DNA from: Chthoniobacterales bacterium
GTDB taxonomy: Bacteria > Verrucomicrobiota > Verrucomicrobiia > Chthoniobacterales > UBA10450
Direction of reading: 5' to 3'
DNA: 64,000 nt
Assembly: GCA_035274845.1 (NCBI GenBank)
Contig: DATENU010000021.1
Span: 183,150 to 247,149 of the forward strand
This document shows, one piece after another, positions 46,316 through 55,522 of this stretch. The position numbers were made by a program, and so were the translations under genes. Within the stretch, counting starts at the first letter, position 1, and every line of letters begins with the position of its first letter. The notes under the pieces were generated by a model. The model saw nothing but the letters and a program-made list of their open reading frames with translations, had not been told where the DNA came from and did no database searches.

Positions 46316-47205
46316 TGTTTTGGATAGAGGTCCGCGAAGGCATCGCGGAGGTTTGGGAATTGAAAATCAAATCCGTGGTCGAGGAATCGCCGCGGCATAC
46401 AGCGGCAACTGGTCAGGGCGAGGTCGCCGTCGGTTCCCATGACCCACGCCCCGGCTCGCGCGAATGGCGCGGGAACGGGCGGGCTCCAGGGGCGGTGCAA
46501 CGCGTGACGCAGTGCCCGCATGAATTCGGCATTCGTCACGGGCTCGGGCGAGCACGCGTTGAAATCGCCGCTCAATTCCCGCTGCTCGATCGCCGATACG
46601 AACATCCGCACGATATCCGCCAGGTGAATCCAGCTCATGAACTGCCTGCCATCGCCGACCGCGCCGCCCAGGAACCAGCGGGTCAGTTTTTCCAACATCG
46701 GCAGCGCTCCTCCATCGCGACCCAAGACGACGCCCAGGCGCAGAACAACTTTTCGCGTCGTCGCCAGCTCCAGCTCGTAGAAGGCGCCTTCCCATTTCCG
46801 GCAGACTTCCGCCGGAAAGTCGTCGCCCGGCGGGGAATCTTCATCGGCCACGCGGTCGCCGGTTTCGCCGTAATAGCCGATGCCGCTGGCCTGCACAAAA
46901 GTCGTCGGCGGCACCGCGCATCGCCTTATCGCCTCGCCGAGGGCCAGGACCGAATGGACGCGCGACTGTAATATCTCCCGTCGATTCTCCTCGGTGTGGC
47001 GGCAATTGATGTTCTTGCCGGTGAGATTGATGACAGCTTCGGCGCCCTCAAGCGCGCTCGCCCAGGGGCCTAGCGTTCGGCCATCCCATTGCAGGTCCGT
47101 CAAACCGCGTCCGAGCACGACTGGTTGGTAGCCTTTGGTTCGCAAGGCTGGCACAAGAGCGCTGCCCACGAAACCGCTGCCGCCGGCGAGAATGATTCGT
47201 TTCAT
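46312..47205 (-). CDS. TIGR01777/SDR39U1-family NAD(P)-dependent epimerase-like protein
   Basis: 297 residues from the ATG overlapping the previous stop. The N-terminal Rossmann motif GGSGFVGSALVPAL lies at 7-20, VINLTGK near 63, SGIGYYGETGD near 109 with the YxxxK-type residues altered, and a C-terminal DUF1731-like segment. This 'epimerase/YfcH' family is widespread and of unknown substrate. It is often found near photolyase, DCC-domain and DoxX-type genes in stress regulons; here it lies in the same operon as the latter two. The frame upstream of this ATG is inside the next gene and is rejected. Confidence 0.9.
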   Translation of the reverse strand: MKRIILAGGSGFVGSALVPALRTKGYQPVVLGRGLTDLQWDGRTLGPWASALEGAEAVINLTGKNINCRHTEENRREILQSRVHSVLALGEAIRRCAVPPTTFVQASGIGYYGETGDRVADEDSPPGDDFPAEVCRKWEGAFYELELATTRKVVLRLGVVLGRDGGALPMLEKLTRWFLGGAVGDGRQFMSWIHLADIVRMFVSAIEQRELSGDFNACSPEPVTNAEFMRALRHALHRPWSPPVPAPFARAGAWVMGTDGDLALTSCRCMPRRFLDHGFDFQFPNLRDAFADLYPKQ

Positions 47206-47612
47206 AGCGGATGGAGGTTGAGGGCTGCAGCGCCGTAAATAAAGACAAGCGCGCTGAAGAGAGATGTCAGTCCGTGATAGCCGATGCGCCGAAATGCCGA
47301 GGTAAGAAACGGTCGTGCGTCGAAGACGAAGAACTGCACGGCCAGACGCGCCAGCCAGAAAATCGCGATCATCGCGCAAACCGTCCGGGCGAGGGGAGCA
47401 GTCGAGGCGAGTTCGTCCGCTCTAAGAAGGGTCAGCGTCCCGAAGGAGATTATCACCAGGACGATGAAAGCGCCGTAAACCCAAAAGAGACGGCGGAGAA
47501 ACGGATGGAGCGCCGCGAGATTCCCGCGCCAGTCGAGCAGGCGCGGTGTCAGCGCACTCGCGATCAGAATCACGAAGTGTAACAAGCCGCCCAGGATCAG
47601 AAGCGATTTCAT
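47202..47612 (-). CDS. Small four-helix membrane protein
   Basis: 136 residues, ATG overlapping the DCC-wax-synthase stop and stop overlapping the epimerase start (both ATGA). Helices: LLILGGLLHFVILIASAL, LFWVYGAFIVLVIISFGTL, TVCAMIAIFWLARLAVQFF and LTSLFSALVFIYGAAAL. It shares the general four-helix plan of the 138-residue protein two genes on, perhaps a distant paralogue. Family not recognised. A much longer frame through this region is a shadow. Confidence 0.75.
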   Translation of the reverse strand: MKSLLILGGLLHFVILIASALTPRLLDWRGNLAALHPFLRRLFWVYGAFIVLVIISFGTLTLLRADELASTAPLARTVCAMIAIFWLARLAVQFFVFDARPFLTSAFRRIGYHGLTSLFSALVFIYGAAALNLHPL

Positions 47613-48874
47613 AAAGCTCCGATGGCTTGCATGAAAGGGTGGACCACCCGATTGACGAATGGCGGATGAAAAAGCCAGTAGGCCGGCCCGGCGACGATCA
47701 GGATCGTAAAAAACCAGCCGGAAACAGCGCCGCGCAAGACTACCGCCTTCCGTTGAGCGATGACGGCCAGCCCCTGAAGCAGGAAATAACCGGTTGGTAA
47801 TCCGTAGCCTGCTCCGGCCGGCAGCGAGATCACCAGTTCGTGAATGAGTCCGGAAACGCCGAAGGCCAGCAGCGTTGCGCCGAAGACGCCGACCCGACGC
47901 GCCGCCGGCCGGAAAACCAGCCCGAGCGCGAGATCGTTGAACGCGCCGTTCCAGCGACGGCCCCAGAACTCCGCGATTGATGTGGAGCGCAACGGCGAAT
48001 CCATGATCGGCGCGGCGTCCACCCGTAGCGCGCGCCAGCCCGCGCTGAGGAGCGCGAACAAGCCGAAGTGCAGAATCAGAACCATCCCGGCCATTCCGAT
48101 CCAGCCGGCGACGATCGGATCGCTCCTGCGGCGCGCGATAGCAAAAAGGAGGATCGCCCCGATCAGAATGCGGACCGTGGCCAGAACAGTATTCTTGAGC
48201 AGAGCTGAGCGACGAACGGCTGGGGCCAGATTGGGGGAGAGAAAACGCATCGCGTCCATTCCCGGCCACGCCAAAAGAAAGGCGGCGGCACGGAACGGGC
48301 AAACTCGGGCGGCGCGATCGACGGCGATGCCGAGCGTGAGCCATTTGCACCCGAGAAAAATGGCGAAAGCCATCGCCCACATGAACACCCAAGCCGAGAC
48401 GAATGGTTTGGCGCCGAGAGCAAGGAGGGGAAGGAGGAGCAGAGCGAGCCAGCGAGTTCGCGCCGGGATCGATGGCGTTGGAGCCCGGTTGATCGCGCAG
48501 GTGCGATGAGCGGCAACCCAGCGGTAGGAGCGATCGAGCAAGGCGTGAATGAATCCGACTCGGGCAAGCCACGCGAAAGGTGTTGCCCACCAAAGCTGGC
48601 GGGCGAGAAAGACGACGGCATCGGCGCCGCCAAAGACGCAGCCGTCGGCGGTCAGGACGCGCATTTCCTCCAGCGCCTGTGCTGCGGTGAGATTGAGTCG
48701 ATCCCGAACCCATTCGCGCTGGAGTGGTTCGAAATGGAATCCGCGCTTCGCATATACCGGTTCGAAACGCAGGACGAGGTCGCGGCAGAAGCTGCAATCC
48801 TCGTCGAAAAAGATCCAGCCGCAGAAGGGAATGAATTCCGCACGTTCTGTTGTTTCTGTCAGCTCAGAAATCAT
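47609..48874 (-). CDS. DCC thiol-disulfide domain (DUF393) fused to wax-synthase-like MBOAT
   Basis: 421 residues from the ATG at 48872-48874. The N-terminal 130 residues are a DUF393/DCC domain, with the DxxCxxC motif in FFDEDCSFCRD (C27, C30) and ADAVVFLARQLWW. The remaining 290 residues hold about eight membrane helices of the wax synthase/MBOAT_2 type (STSIAEFWGRRWNGAFNDL, then GVSGLIHELVISLPAG with the candidate His). The fusion links a predicted thiol oxidoreductase to an acyl-CoA-dependent O-acyltransferase. The start lies 13 bp after the regulator stop. The lipid substrate is unknown. Confidence 0.82.
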   Translation of the reverse strand: MISELTETTERAEFIPFCGWIFFDEDCSFCRDLVLRFEPVYAKRGFHFEPLQREWVRDRLNLTAAQALEEMRVLTADGCVFGGADAVVFLARQLWWATPFAWLARVGFIHALLDRSYRWVAAHRTCAINRAPTPSIPARTRWLALLLLPLLALGAKPFVSAWVFMWAMAFAIFLGCKWLTLGIAVDRAARVCPFRAAAFLLAWPGMDAMRFLSPNLAPAVRRSALLKNTVLATVRILIGAILLFAIARRRSDPIVAGWIGMAGMVLILHFGLFALLSAGWRALRVDAAPIMDSPLRSTSIAEFWGRRWNGAFNDLALGLVFRPAARRVGVFGATLLAFGVSGLIHELVISLPAGAGYGLPTGYFLLQGLAVIAQRKAVVLRGAVSGWFFTILIVAGPAYWLFHPPFVNRVVHPFMQAIGAL

Positions 48875-48887
48875 TGGATAAATTTTT

Positions 48888-49427
48888 TTAGGCCGCCGCT
48901 CCCACTCCCAGAAGTTTGAAGGCTTTGTCGCCAAGCTTCGCCAGTTTCAAAACCGCCGGGGTCGGCAGCTTTTCCATTTGCTCATAGGCATTCGTGGCGA
49001 TCTCGAAGAAATTCACCAGGTCACTCAGCCGCTCCCGGGTGTGCGGAGACGCGGCCTTCGGTTTGCCCGATTCCGCGATGCAATCGCGCAACACCCGCAG
49101 GGTCGGTTCGATCTCCCGCTTCTTCCTCTCGCGGGCGATGACCCGGAACATGGCGAAAACATCCTTCATCGATTCAAAGTGATCGCGGCGATCGCCGATG
49201 ACGTGAACGATCCGGACGATGCCCCAGTTCTGAAGCTCGCGCAGGCTGGTGCTGATGTTGGAGCGGGCGACGCCCAGGGTTTTCGCAATCTCGTCGGCCG
49301 GGAGCGGCGTCTCGGAGAGGAAGAGAAGGGCGTGGACCTGGGCGACGGTGCGATTGATGCCCCAGCGGGTGCCCATCTCTCCCCAGTGGAGGATGAATTT
49401 TTGAGCAACGGGCGGCAGGTCTTTCAT
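48888..49427 (-). CDS. GbsR/MarR-family transcriptional regulator
   Basis: The 179-residue protein has a winged helix (about 25-95: INRTVAQVHALLFLSETPLPADEIAKTLGVARSNISTSLRELQNWGIV) with the GbsR-type VHVIGDRRDHFESM wing, then a helical C-terminal half. GbsR-type regulators respond to small molecules or membrane state and usually repress. It is the first gene of the seven-gene operon. A perfect 18-bp palindrome 12 bp upstream of its start suggests autoregulation. Confidence 0.9.
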   Translation of the reverse strand: MKDLPPVAQKFILHWGEMGTRWGINRTVAQVHALLFLSETPLPADEIAKTLGVARSNISTSLRELQNWGIVRIVHVIGDRRDHFESMKDVFAMFRVIARERKKREIEPTLRVLRDCIAESGKPKAASPHTRERLSDLVNFFEIATNAYEQMEKLPTPAVLKLAKLGDKAFKLLGVGAAA

Positions 49428-49439
49428 CGTGTTCGGTCT

Positions 49440-49457
49440 TTTCTGTCTAGACAGAAA
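49440..49457. promoter_or_regulatory. 18-bp perfect palindrome, candidate operator of the GbsR-type regulator
   Basis: TTTCTGTCTAGACAGAAA lies 12 bp upstream of the regulator's start codon. Perfect two-fold symmetry and this position are what a MarR/GbsR dimer site in its own promoter looks like. It is AT-richer than its surroundings. It could alternatively serve another dimeric regulator. Confidence 0.75.
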
Positions 49458-49531
49458 TTAGAGAAAGTTTCGCGGAAAACAAGCCAAATTTCGCTTTCCA
49501 ACATTTCCCTGAAAAACCTCTGAAAATATTG

Positions 49532-49559
49532 TTGCGGGCCTTGGATTCGTTCCTATATT
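49532..49559 (+). promoter_or_regulatory. Candidate sigma-70 promoter of the str-S10-spc operon
   Basis: TTGCGG at 49532-49537, a 16-bp spacer, and TATATT at 49554-49559. It is the best -35/-10 pair upstream of rpsL and would start transcription near 49566, giving a leader of about 105 nt. Confidence 0.55.
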
Positions 49560-49568
49560 GCCCGCTCT

Positions 49569-49628
49569 CCGCATCAGGTGCGTGGGAAGAGCGTGGGAAG
49601 TGAGCGCGCCGGCCTGTGCGGTTTTTTT
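49569..49628 (+). terminator. Terminator-like attenuator hairpin in the rpsL leader
   Basis: CCGCATCAGG (49569-49578) pairs with CCTGTGCGG (49613-49621), one bulged T, and is followed at once by seven Ts (49622-49628). The loop contains the direct repeat GCGTGGGAAG (49580-49589 and 49591-49600). It would form in the first nucleotides of the transcript and could end it before rpsL unless opened, so it is a possible attenuator for all downstream ribosomal genes. The loop is long (34 nt), so strength is uncertain. Confidence 0.5.
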
Positions 49629-49630
49629 GT

Positions 49631-49653
49631 CGCCCGGATTTGAAGATCGGGCG
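49631..49653 (+). promoter_or_regulatory. Second leader hairpin close to the rpsL start
   Basis: CGCCCG (49631-49636) pairs with CGGGCG (49648-49653) over an 11-nt loop and is followed by GCTTTTAATTT. It lies 17 bp before the rpsL ATG, which has no clear Shine-Dalgarno sequence, so it may control translation or bind a ribosomal protein. Confidence 0.4.
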
Positions 49654-49670
49654 GCTTTTAATTTAACGAA

Positions 49671-50084
49671 ATGCCAACAATCAATCAGCTTATTCGCAAG
49701 GGACGAAAGAAGGTCTCGGTGAAATCCAAATCACCGGCCCTGAAGAATTGTCCGCAGCGCCGCGGGGTGTGCACGCAGGTCATGACCCGCACACCGAAGA
49801 AGCCGAATTCTGCCCTGCGGAAAGTGGCGAAAGTGCGGTTGACGAATGGCCAGGAAGTGATTGCCTACATACCCGGCGAAGGACACAATCTCCAGGAGCA
49901 CTCGATCGTGCTCGTGCGAGGCGGACGCGTGAAGGATTTGCCGGGCGTGCGTTACCACATTGTGCGGGGAACGCTCGATAGCCTCGGGGTGGATGGACGC
50001 CGTCGCAGCCGTTCGAAATACGGCGCGAAACGTCCAAAAGCCGCGGGCGATGCAGCGGCCAAGGAAGCCAAACCCAAGAAATAA
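49671..50084 (+). CDS. rpsL: Small ribosomal subunit protein uS12
   Basis: 137 residues with the universal core [31 protein letters not shown] and GVKD-type [17 protein letters not shown]. The lysines linked with streptomycin response (TPKKPNS and GRVKDLPG) are wild-type. A Lys/Ala-rich tail of about 15 residues goes beyond the usual 124. First gene of a continuous str-S10-spc operon. Confidence 0.98.
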   Translation: MPTINQLIRKGRKKVSVKSKSPALKNCPQRRGVCTQVMTRTPKKPNSALRKVAKVRLTNGQEVIAYIPGEGHNLQEHSIVLVRGGRVKDLPGVRYHIVRGTLDSLGVDGRRRSRSKYGAKRPKAAGDAAAKEAKPKK

Positions 50085-50118
50085 TTTAGCCCCCTAAAAA
50101 GTACGGAAACCGAATCAC

Positions 50119-50592
50119 ATGTCTCGCCGGCGGAAAGTTTACAAAAAGGAGGAGAAGCTCGACTCGCGTTATGGGAGTCCGGCCGTCGCCCGCCTTATTT
50201 CCACCGTGATGAAGCGGGGCAAGAAGTCGCTCGCGGAACGGATTGTTTACACCGCGATCGATAAGTCCCGCGAAGGTTCGGACGCGGTTGATCCGCTCGA
50301 GATCGTCAACAAGGCGCTGGAAAATGTTCGGCCGCGCCTCGAAGTAAAGTCGCGCCGCGTCGGTGGCGCCACTTATCAGGTGCCGATGGAAGTAACCCCG
50401 GCCCGCCAAATTTCTCTCGCCATGCGCTGGATCGTCCAATACGCGGACGGCCGCCGCGGCATGACCATGGCTGACGCGCTCGCCGCTGAATTGAAAGACG
50501 CCGCGTCCGGCCAGGGCAACGCGATCAAGAAGCGCGACGACACTCACAAGATGGCGCAGGCCAACCGCGCCTTTGCTCATTTCCGCTGGTAA
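50119..50592 (+). CDS. rpsG: Small ribosomal subunit protein uS7
   Basis: The 157-residue protein is the 16S rRNA head assembly primary binder. The conserved core includes [25 protein letters not shown] and [14 protein letters not shown], and the end is [15 protein letters not shown]. Standard length, 34 bp after rpsL. Confidence 0.98.
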   Translation: MSRRRKVYKKEEKLDSRYGSPAVARLISTVMKRGKKSLAERIVYTAIDKSREGSDAVDPLEIVNKALENVRPRLEVKSRRVGGATYQVPMEVTPARQISLAMRWIVQYADGRRGMTMADALAAELKDAASGQGNAIKKRDDTHKMAQANRAFAHFRW

Positions 50593-50601
50593 GGATTTTC
50601 G

Positions 50602-52779
50602 ATGGCTACTGCGACTCTAGAAAAACCCGTGACGACGAAGAATCCCAATTCGGCCAATCGCAAGTTTCCGCTCGAACGGACGCGAAACATCGGCATTGCG
50701 GCCCACATTGACGCCGGAAAGACGACGCTGACGGAACGCATTCTTTTTTATACCGGCATGATCCACAAGATCGGTGAAGTGCACGAAGGCACTACCGTGA
50801 CGGACTGGATGGAGCAGGAACGCGAGCGCGGGATCACGATTACTTCCGCCGCCACGACCTGCGCCTGGATGCAGAAGAAAGAGGAAGGCGTCTATAAGAC
50901 TTTTGAAGGCATCAAGATGCGGGTGAACATCATCGACACGCCCGGCCACGTGGATTTCACGGCCGAAGTCGAGCGTTCCCTCCGCGTGCTGGACGGCGCG
51001 ATCGCGGTGTTCGATGCGGTGGCCGGGGTGCAGCCGCAGTCGGAAACGGTTTGGCGCCAGGCGAACAAGTACGGTGTCCCGCGGATTGCGTTCATCAACA
51101 AGATGGATCGCGTCGGCGCGGACTTCGTCATGTCGATCAAGAGCATGCGGGACAAGCTGGCCGCGAACGCCTGGCCGATCCTGATTCCCCTCGGCAAAGA
51201 AGATTATCTGAAGGGCCAGCTCGACGTCGTTAACCGCAAGGCCGTCCTGTATTTGGACAACGACGTCATGGGCTCGACCTACGAAGTGACCGACGTCCCG
51301 GCCGACCAGAAAGATGTTGTCGAGAAAGCCTACGCCGATCTGGTCGAGCAAATCTCGAATATCGACGACGAAGTTGCGGAAGCCGTTCTCGAAGAGCGCG
51401 AGATTACGCCCGAGATGCTGAAAGCGGGCATTCGCCGCCAAACTATCGCGAACAAGTTCGTGCCGGTCGTGGGCGGAAGCGCTTTCAAGAATAAGGGCGT
51501 CCAATATCTCGTCGACGCGGTCATCGATTATCTCCCGGGCCCGCTCGATATTCCGCCTGCGAAAGGCATGGAGCCGGACACGCACGAAGCGATGGAAGCG
51601 GCGACGGATGACAACGGCACTTTCTGTTCGCTCGCCTTCAAGCTTTGGAGTGACCCATTCGTCGGCAAACTCGTTTTCTTCCGGGTTTATTCCGGCACGC
51701 TTTCGAAGGGCGACACGGTTTACAACCCGCGCACGAATAAGCGCGAACGCATTTCGCGGTTGATCCAGATCCAGGCGGACAAGCGCGAAGACATCGAGAC
51801 CTGTTACTCGGGCGACATCGCCGCCATCGTCGGCATTAAGAACATCACCACCGGTGACACGCTTTGCGATGAGGACCACCCGATTCTGCTCGAGCCGCCC
51901 TCGTTTCCGGAGCCGGTTATCTCCATGGCGATTGAGCCGAAGACAAAGCAGGACCAGGAGAAAATGGCGACCGCGCTCCAGCGCCTCGCCGAGGAAGACC
52001 CGACTTTCCGCGTTTTCACGCACGAGGACACTGGCCAGACGATTATCGCGGGCATGGGCGAGCTTCACCTCGAAATCATTCGCGACCGCATGTTCCGCGA
52101 GTTCAAGGTCGACGCGAACGCGGGCAAGCCGCAGATCGCGTATCGCGAAACGATCACGGCGAACGCCGACGGCGAAGGAAAATTGATCAAGCAATCAGGT
52201 GGCCGCGGTCAATACGGCCACGTGATCATCAAAGTTCATCCGAACGAGCGCGGCAAAGGGATCACCATAGACAACAAAGTGGTCGGCGGAAATATTCCGA
52301 AGGAATACATCGGCGCCTGCAAGAAAGGCATCGAAGAAGCGATGCTGAATGGCGTCGTGGGCGGCTACCAGGTCATTGATGCCCACGTCGATATCGTCGA
52401 CGGCTCATCTCACGACGTCGACTCGAACGAAATGGCGTTCAAGCTCGCGGCAATTTTCGCGGTCAAAGACGCTTTCAAGAAGGCGAAGCCGATCCTGCTC
52501 GAGCCAATCATGAAGGTCGAGAACTCGACCCCGGAAGAATATCAGGGCGACATCATCGGGGATTTGAATCGCCGTCGCGCGAAGGTCAACAGCATCGAAG
52601 CGCGCGGTAACCTGACCATTGTGAACGCCGAAGCGCCTCTCGCGGAAATGTTCGGTTACGCGACCGCGATCCGTTCGCTGTCGAAAGGCCGATCCAGTTA
52701 TTCGATGGAGCCGTCGCACTTCGAGCAGGTGCCGACGAACCTCGTCAGCGCGATCCTTGACCAGAAGGAGACGAAATGA
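50602..52779 (+). CDS. fusA: Elongation factor G
   Basis: The 725-residue GTPase drives tRNA-mRNA translocation. G1 is [16 protein letters not shown]2 [12 protein letters not shown]3 DTPGHVDFT and G4 NKMDR; domain IV has [11 protein letters not shown]. It is about 25 residues longer than typical EF-G, mainly an N-terminal extension ([19 protein letters not shown]). Unlike the E. coli str operon, no tuf follows; rpsJ overlaps its stop by 4 bp. Confidence 0.98.
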   Translation: MATATLEKPVTTKNPNSANRKFPLERTRNIGIAAHIDAGKTTLTERILFYTGMIHKIGEVHEGTTVTDWMEQERERGITITSAATTCAWMQKKEEGVYKTFEGIKMRVNIIDTPGHVDFTAEVERSLRVLDGAIAVFDAVAGVQPQSETVWRQANKYGVPRIAFINKMDRVGADFVMSIKSMRDKLAANAWPILIPLGKEDYLKGQLDVVNRKAVLYLDNDVMGSTYEVTDVPADQKDVVEKAYADLVEQISNIDDEVAEAVLEEREITPEMLKAGIRRQTIANKFVPVVGGSAFKNKGVQYLVDAVIDYLPGPLDIPPAKGMEPDTHEAMEAATDDNGTFCSLAFKLWSDPFVGKLVFFRVYSGTLSKGDTVYNPRTNKRERISRLIQIQADKREDIETCYSGDIAAIVGIKNITTGDTLCDEDHPILLEPPSFPEPVISMAIEPKTKQDQEKMATALQRLAEEDPTFRVFTHEDTGQTIIAGMGELHLEIIRDRMFREFKVDANAGKPQIAYRETITANADGEGKLIKQSGGRGQYGHVIIKVHPNERGKGITIDNKVVGGNIPKEYIGACKKGIEEAMLNGVVGGYQVIDAHVDIVDGSSHDVDSNEMAFKLAAIFAVKDAFKKAKPILLEPIMKVENSTPEEYQGDIIGDLNRRRAKVNSIEARGNLTIVNAEAPLAEMFGYATAIRSLSKGRSSYSMEPSHFEQVPTNLVSAILDQKETK

Positions 52780-53087
52780 CGAACGGCCAGCGCATTCGCA
52801 TTCGTTTGAAGGCGTTCGATCACCGGATGCTCGATCAATCCGCGATCGACATCGTCGAGACCGCCAAGCGCACGGGCGCCCGGGTGGCGGGACCGATCCC
52901 ACTGCCGACGCTGATCGAGAAATTCACGGTGAACCGTTCCCCGCACGTCGACAAAAAGTCGATGGATCAATTTGAAATCCGCACGCACAAACGCCTGCTC
53001 GACATCATCGAGCCGACCGCGAAAACGGTCGACGAGCTCAAGAAACTGAACCTGCCGGCGGGCGTGGACATCACCATCAAAATTTAG
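52776..53087 (+). CDS. rpsJ: Small ribosomal subunit protein uS10
   Basis: 103 residues: [39 protein letters not shown], then [22 protein letters not shown]. Also known as NusE in antitermination with NusB. It overlaps fusA by 4 bp, joining the str and S10 operons. Confidence 0.98.
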   Translation: MTNGQRIRIRLKAFDHRMLDQSAIDIVETAKRTGARVAGPIPLPTLIEKFTVNRSPHVDKKSMDQFEIRTHKRLLDIIEPTAKTVDELKKLNLPAGVDITIKI

Positions 53088-53122
53088 CGGTCTATTTTTA
53101 ACAAATTTGCAAGCCCACGATC

Positions 53123-53773
53123 ATGAGCATCGGTTTACTAGGACAAAAAATCGGCATGACCAGCGTTTACGACGCGAATGGTCGGATGCGTCCGGTGACC
53201 GTGATCGCGGCGGGCGATAACGTGCTTTTGCGCCGGGTTACGGCGGAGAACGACGGTTATTCCGCCGTGAAAGTTGGGTTTGGCGCGCAAAAAGAGTCGC
53301 GCGTCACGAAGGCATTACTCGGCGAATTCAAGGCAGCCGGCGCCGAGCCGAAGAAATTGATGCGCGAATTTCGCCTCGAAGCGGATGCGCCGGAAGGCGA
53401 GATCAATTTGAGCGTGACGCAGTTTCAACCAGGCGACTGGGTGGACGTCATTGGCCGCTCGAAGGGCAAGGGCTTCCAGGGCGTCATGAAGAAGCACAAT
53501 TTCCAGGGTCAGGGCGCGGCGCATGGCTCGAAGACCCATCGGCGCAACGGCGCCGTCGGCAATCGTTCTACCCCGGGTCGCATTTGGAAAAACATGGGCA
53601 TGCCTGGTCACATGGGCGACGAGCGCGTGACCGTGCAAAACCTGCAGGTGATGCAGGTGCGCGAAAACGAGAAAGTGATTTTGATTAGCGGCGCGGTCCC
53701 GGGATCGAACGGCAGTTATGTCGTGATCCGGCCGGCGATTAAGAAACCAGCGGCGGAAGGCGCTAAGAAATAA
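53123..53773 (+). CDS. rplC: Large ribosomal subunit protein uL3
   Basis: The 216-residue 23S-binding protein starts SIGLLGQKIGMTSVYDANG and contains GKGFQGVMKKHNFQGQGAAHG, the loop reaching the peptidyl-transferase region with the methylatable Gln of GQGxxHG. The stop and the rplD start share one base (TAATG). Confidence 0.98.
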   Translation: MSIGLLGQKIGMTSVYDANGRMRPVTVIAAGDNVLLRRVTAENDGYSAVKVGFGAQKESRVTKALLGEFKAAGAEPKKLMREFRLEADAPEGEINLSVTQFQPGDWVDVIGRSKGKGFQGVMKKHNFQGQGAAHGSKTHRRNGAVGNRSTPGRIWKNMGMPGHMGDERVTVQNLQVMQVRENEKVILISGAVPGSNGSYVVIRPAIKKPAAEGAKK

Positions 53774-54387
53774 TGAGCGCAAAGGTTTTAACGGCGGAGG
53801 CGGCGAAGGAAGCCAAGATCGAATTAATCGAGACCGGTCGCGGAACCCAGGCGTTGCACGACGTGGTCGTGGCCATGCGGGCGGCGCGCCGATCCGGCAC
53901 TGCGAGCACCAAGACGAAAGCGACGGTTAATCTTTCCGGCGCAAAACCCTGGCGGCAGAAAGGCACCGGCCGGGCGCGGGCGGGCTATAAGTCGTCGCCC
54001 GTCTGGCGCGGAGGTGGCGTGGTCTTTGGACCGCATCCTCGCGATTACTCAAAGAAGACTTCGAAGACCTTGCGCCGCCTCGCGTTTCAAAAGGCATTGA
54101 GCGAGCGGATCAAAGCCGGAGATGTGCTGACCGTCGATAAATTCGGGGTTACCGATCCGAAGACGAAATCGTTCGTCGCCCTGGTAAAGAAGCAGACGGA
54201 CGCCCGGAAAGTCCTGGTGCTCTCGGATTCATTCGATGAGAACACCTATCGCTCCGCCCGGAACGTGAAGCCCGTCCTGCTCGCGACGGCCGCTAATGTG
54301 AATGCGGAGCAATTGCTCGCCTTCGACAAGATTTTGATCACGCCGGCAGCGTTGGAGCATTTGGCCGAAAGGATGAACCGCGAATGA
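53773..54387 (+). CDS. rplD: Large ribosomal subunit protein uL4
   Basis: 204 residues with the tunnel-loop motif KPWRQKGTGRARAGYKSSPVWRGGGVVFGP. In E. coli this protein represses the S10 operon; whether it does so here is unknown, since the operon leader lies far upstream, before rpsL. Overlaps rplW by 4 bp. Confidence 0.97.
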   Translation: MSAKVLTAEAAKEAKIELIETGRGTQALHDVVVAMRAARRSGTASTKTKATVNLSGAKPWRQKGTGRARAGYKSSPVWRGGGVVFGPHPRDYSKKTSKTLRRLAFQKALSERIKAGDVLTVDKFGVTDPKTKSFVALVKKQTDARKVLVLSDSFDENTYRSARNVKPVLLATAANVNAEQLLAFDKILITPAALEHLAERMNRE

Positions 54388-54668
54388 ACGAACCATACGA
54401 TTTCATCCAGACCGTTCAGCTGACGGAAAAGGCTTCGCTCCTGAGCGAGAAGCAAAACAAATACGTTTTCCGGGTCTCGCCGCGGGCGAACAAGATCCAG
54501 ATCAAGCAGGCGATCGAGCGCCTTTTCAACAAGAAGGTCGTGGCGGTGAACACCTGCAATTATGCCGGGAAAAAGAAGCGCGAACGCCGGGCTGATTTCG
54601 GCCGCAAGGCGCATTGGAAAAAGGCAATCGTAACGCTCAAGGAAGGCGAGAAGATCGATCTCGTCTAA
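54384..54668 (+). CDS. rplW: Large ribosomal subunit protein uL23
   Basis: 94 residues: [54 protein letters not shown], the standard uL23 core at the tunnel exit, where it docks trigger factor and SRP. It overlaps rplD by 4 bp. Confidence 0.97.
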   Translation: MNEPYDFIQTVQLTEKASLLSEKQNKYVFRVSPRANKIQIKQAIERLFNKKVVAVNTCNYAGKKKRERRADFGRKAHWKKAIVTLKEGEKIDLV

Positions 54669-54673
54669 CCGTT

Positions 54674-55513
54674 ATGGCTCTCAAAAGTTTTCGTCCGCTT
54701 ACTCCCACGCTTCGGTTCAAGTCGCTTCCGGCTTTCACTGAGATCACCAAATCGAAGCCGCATAAGAGCCTCATCGAGGTAAAAAAAAGAAGCGGCGGCC
54801 GGAACAATAACGGCCGGCTGACGGCGCGTCATATCGGTGGCGGCCACAAGCAGAAGTACCGGAAGATCGATTTCAGACGACGCAAGCACGGTGTCGCGGC
54901 CGAAGTGACGGCGATCGAATACGACCCGAATCGTACGGCGCGGATTGCTCTTCTCAAATACGCGGACGGCGAGATGAGTTACATCCTGGCTCCGGACGGA
55001 CTGACCGTCGGCGCAAGCGTGATGTCGGGAAATGACGCCGCGCCCGATCTCGGAAATGCTTTGCCGCTCAGCGTCATTCCCCTCGGCGCGAATATTCACA
55101 ACATTGAAATTGCGCCGGGCCGCGGTGGGCAGATTGCCCGGAGCGCCGGGCAGCAGGCCACGCTCAGCAACCGCGAAGCCGGCTATGCGCTGGTCAAACT
55201 CCCTTCAGGCGAGATTCGCCGGATTCACGAGACCTGTTTCGCGACGATCGGCCAGGTTGGCAACGTCGATCACATGAACGTCTCCAGCGGCAAGGCTGGG
55301 CGGACCCGCTGGCAGGGACGGCGCCCGCATGTCCGCGGCATGGTCATGAACCCGATCGATCACCCGATGGGCGGCGGCCAGGGTAAATCGAAGGGTGGCG
55401 GCGGACGGCATCATCCAGTCAGTCCGTGGGGACAGCTGGCGAAAGGATTTAAGACCCGGGCGAAACACAAACCGAGCGACCGTTTCATCATGCAGGACCG
55501 CCGGAAGAAATAA
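54674..55513 (+). CDS. rplB: Large ribosomal subunit protein uL2
   Basis: 279 residues from the ATG giving [15 protein letters not shown], the typical uL2 opening; a longer frame begins inside rplW. Conserved segments: [15 protein letters not shown] and the C-terminal [28 protein letters not shown], which includes the His essential for peptidyl transfer support. Confidence 0.98.
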   Translation: MALKSFRPLTPTLRFKSLPAFTEITKSKPHKSLIEVKKRSGGRNNNGRLTARHIGGGHKQKYRKIDFRRRKHGVAAEVTAIEYDPNRTARIALLKYADGEMSYILAPDGLTVGASVMSGNDAAPDLGNALPLSVIPLGANIHNIEIAPGRGGQIARSAGQQATLSNREAGYALVKLPSGEIRRIHETCFATIGQVGNVDHMNVSSGKAGRTRWQGRRPHVRGMVMNPIDHPMGGGQGKSKGGGGRHHPVSPWGQLAKGFKTRAKHKPSDRFIMQDRRKK

Positions 55514-55522
55514 TTTTAGGAT

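Noticed and set aside
47613..48797. 531-residue minus-strand frame
   Set aside because: Only its last 136 codons (47202-47612) are a gene; the rest is a shadow of the DCC-wax-synthase gene, Arg/Ser-rich and without known motifs.
50617..52194. 525-residue minus-strand frame opposite fusA
   Set aside because: It is antisense to a highly conserved EF-G gene, which is GC-rich with strong codon bias; no recognisable domain.
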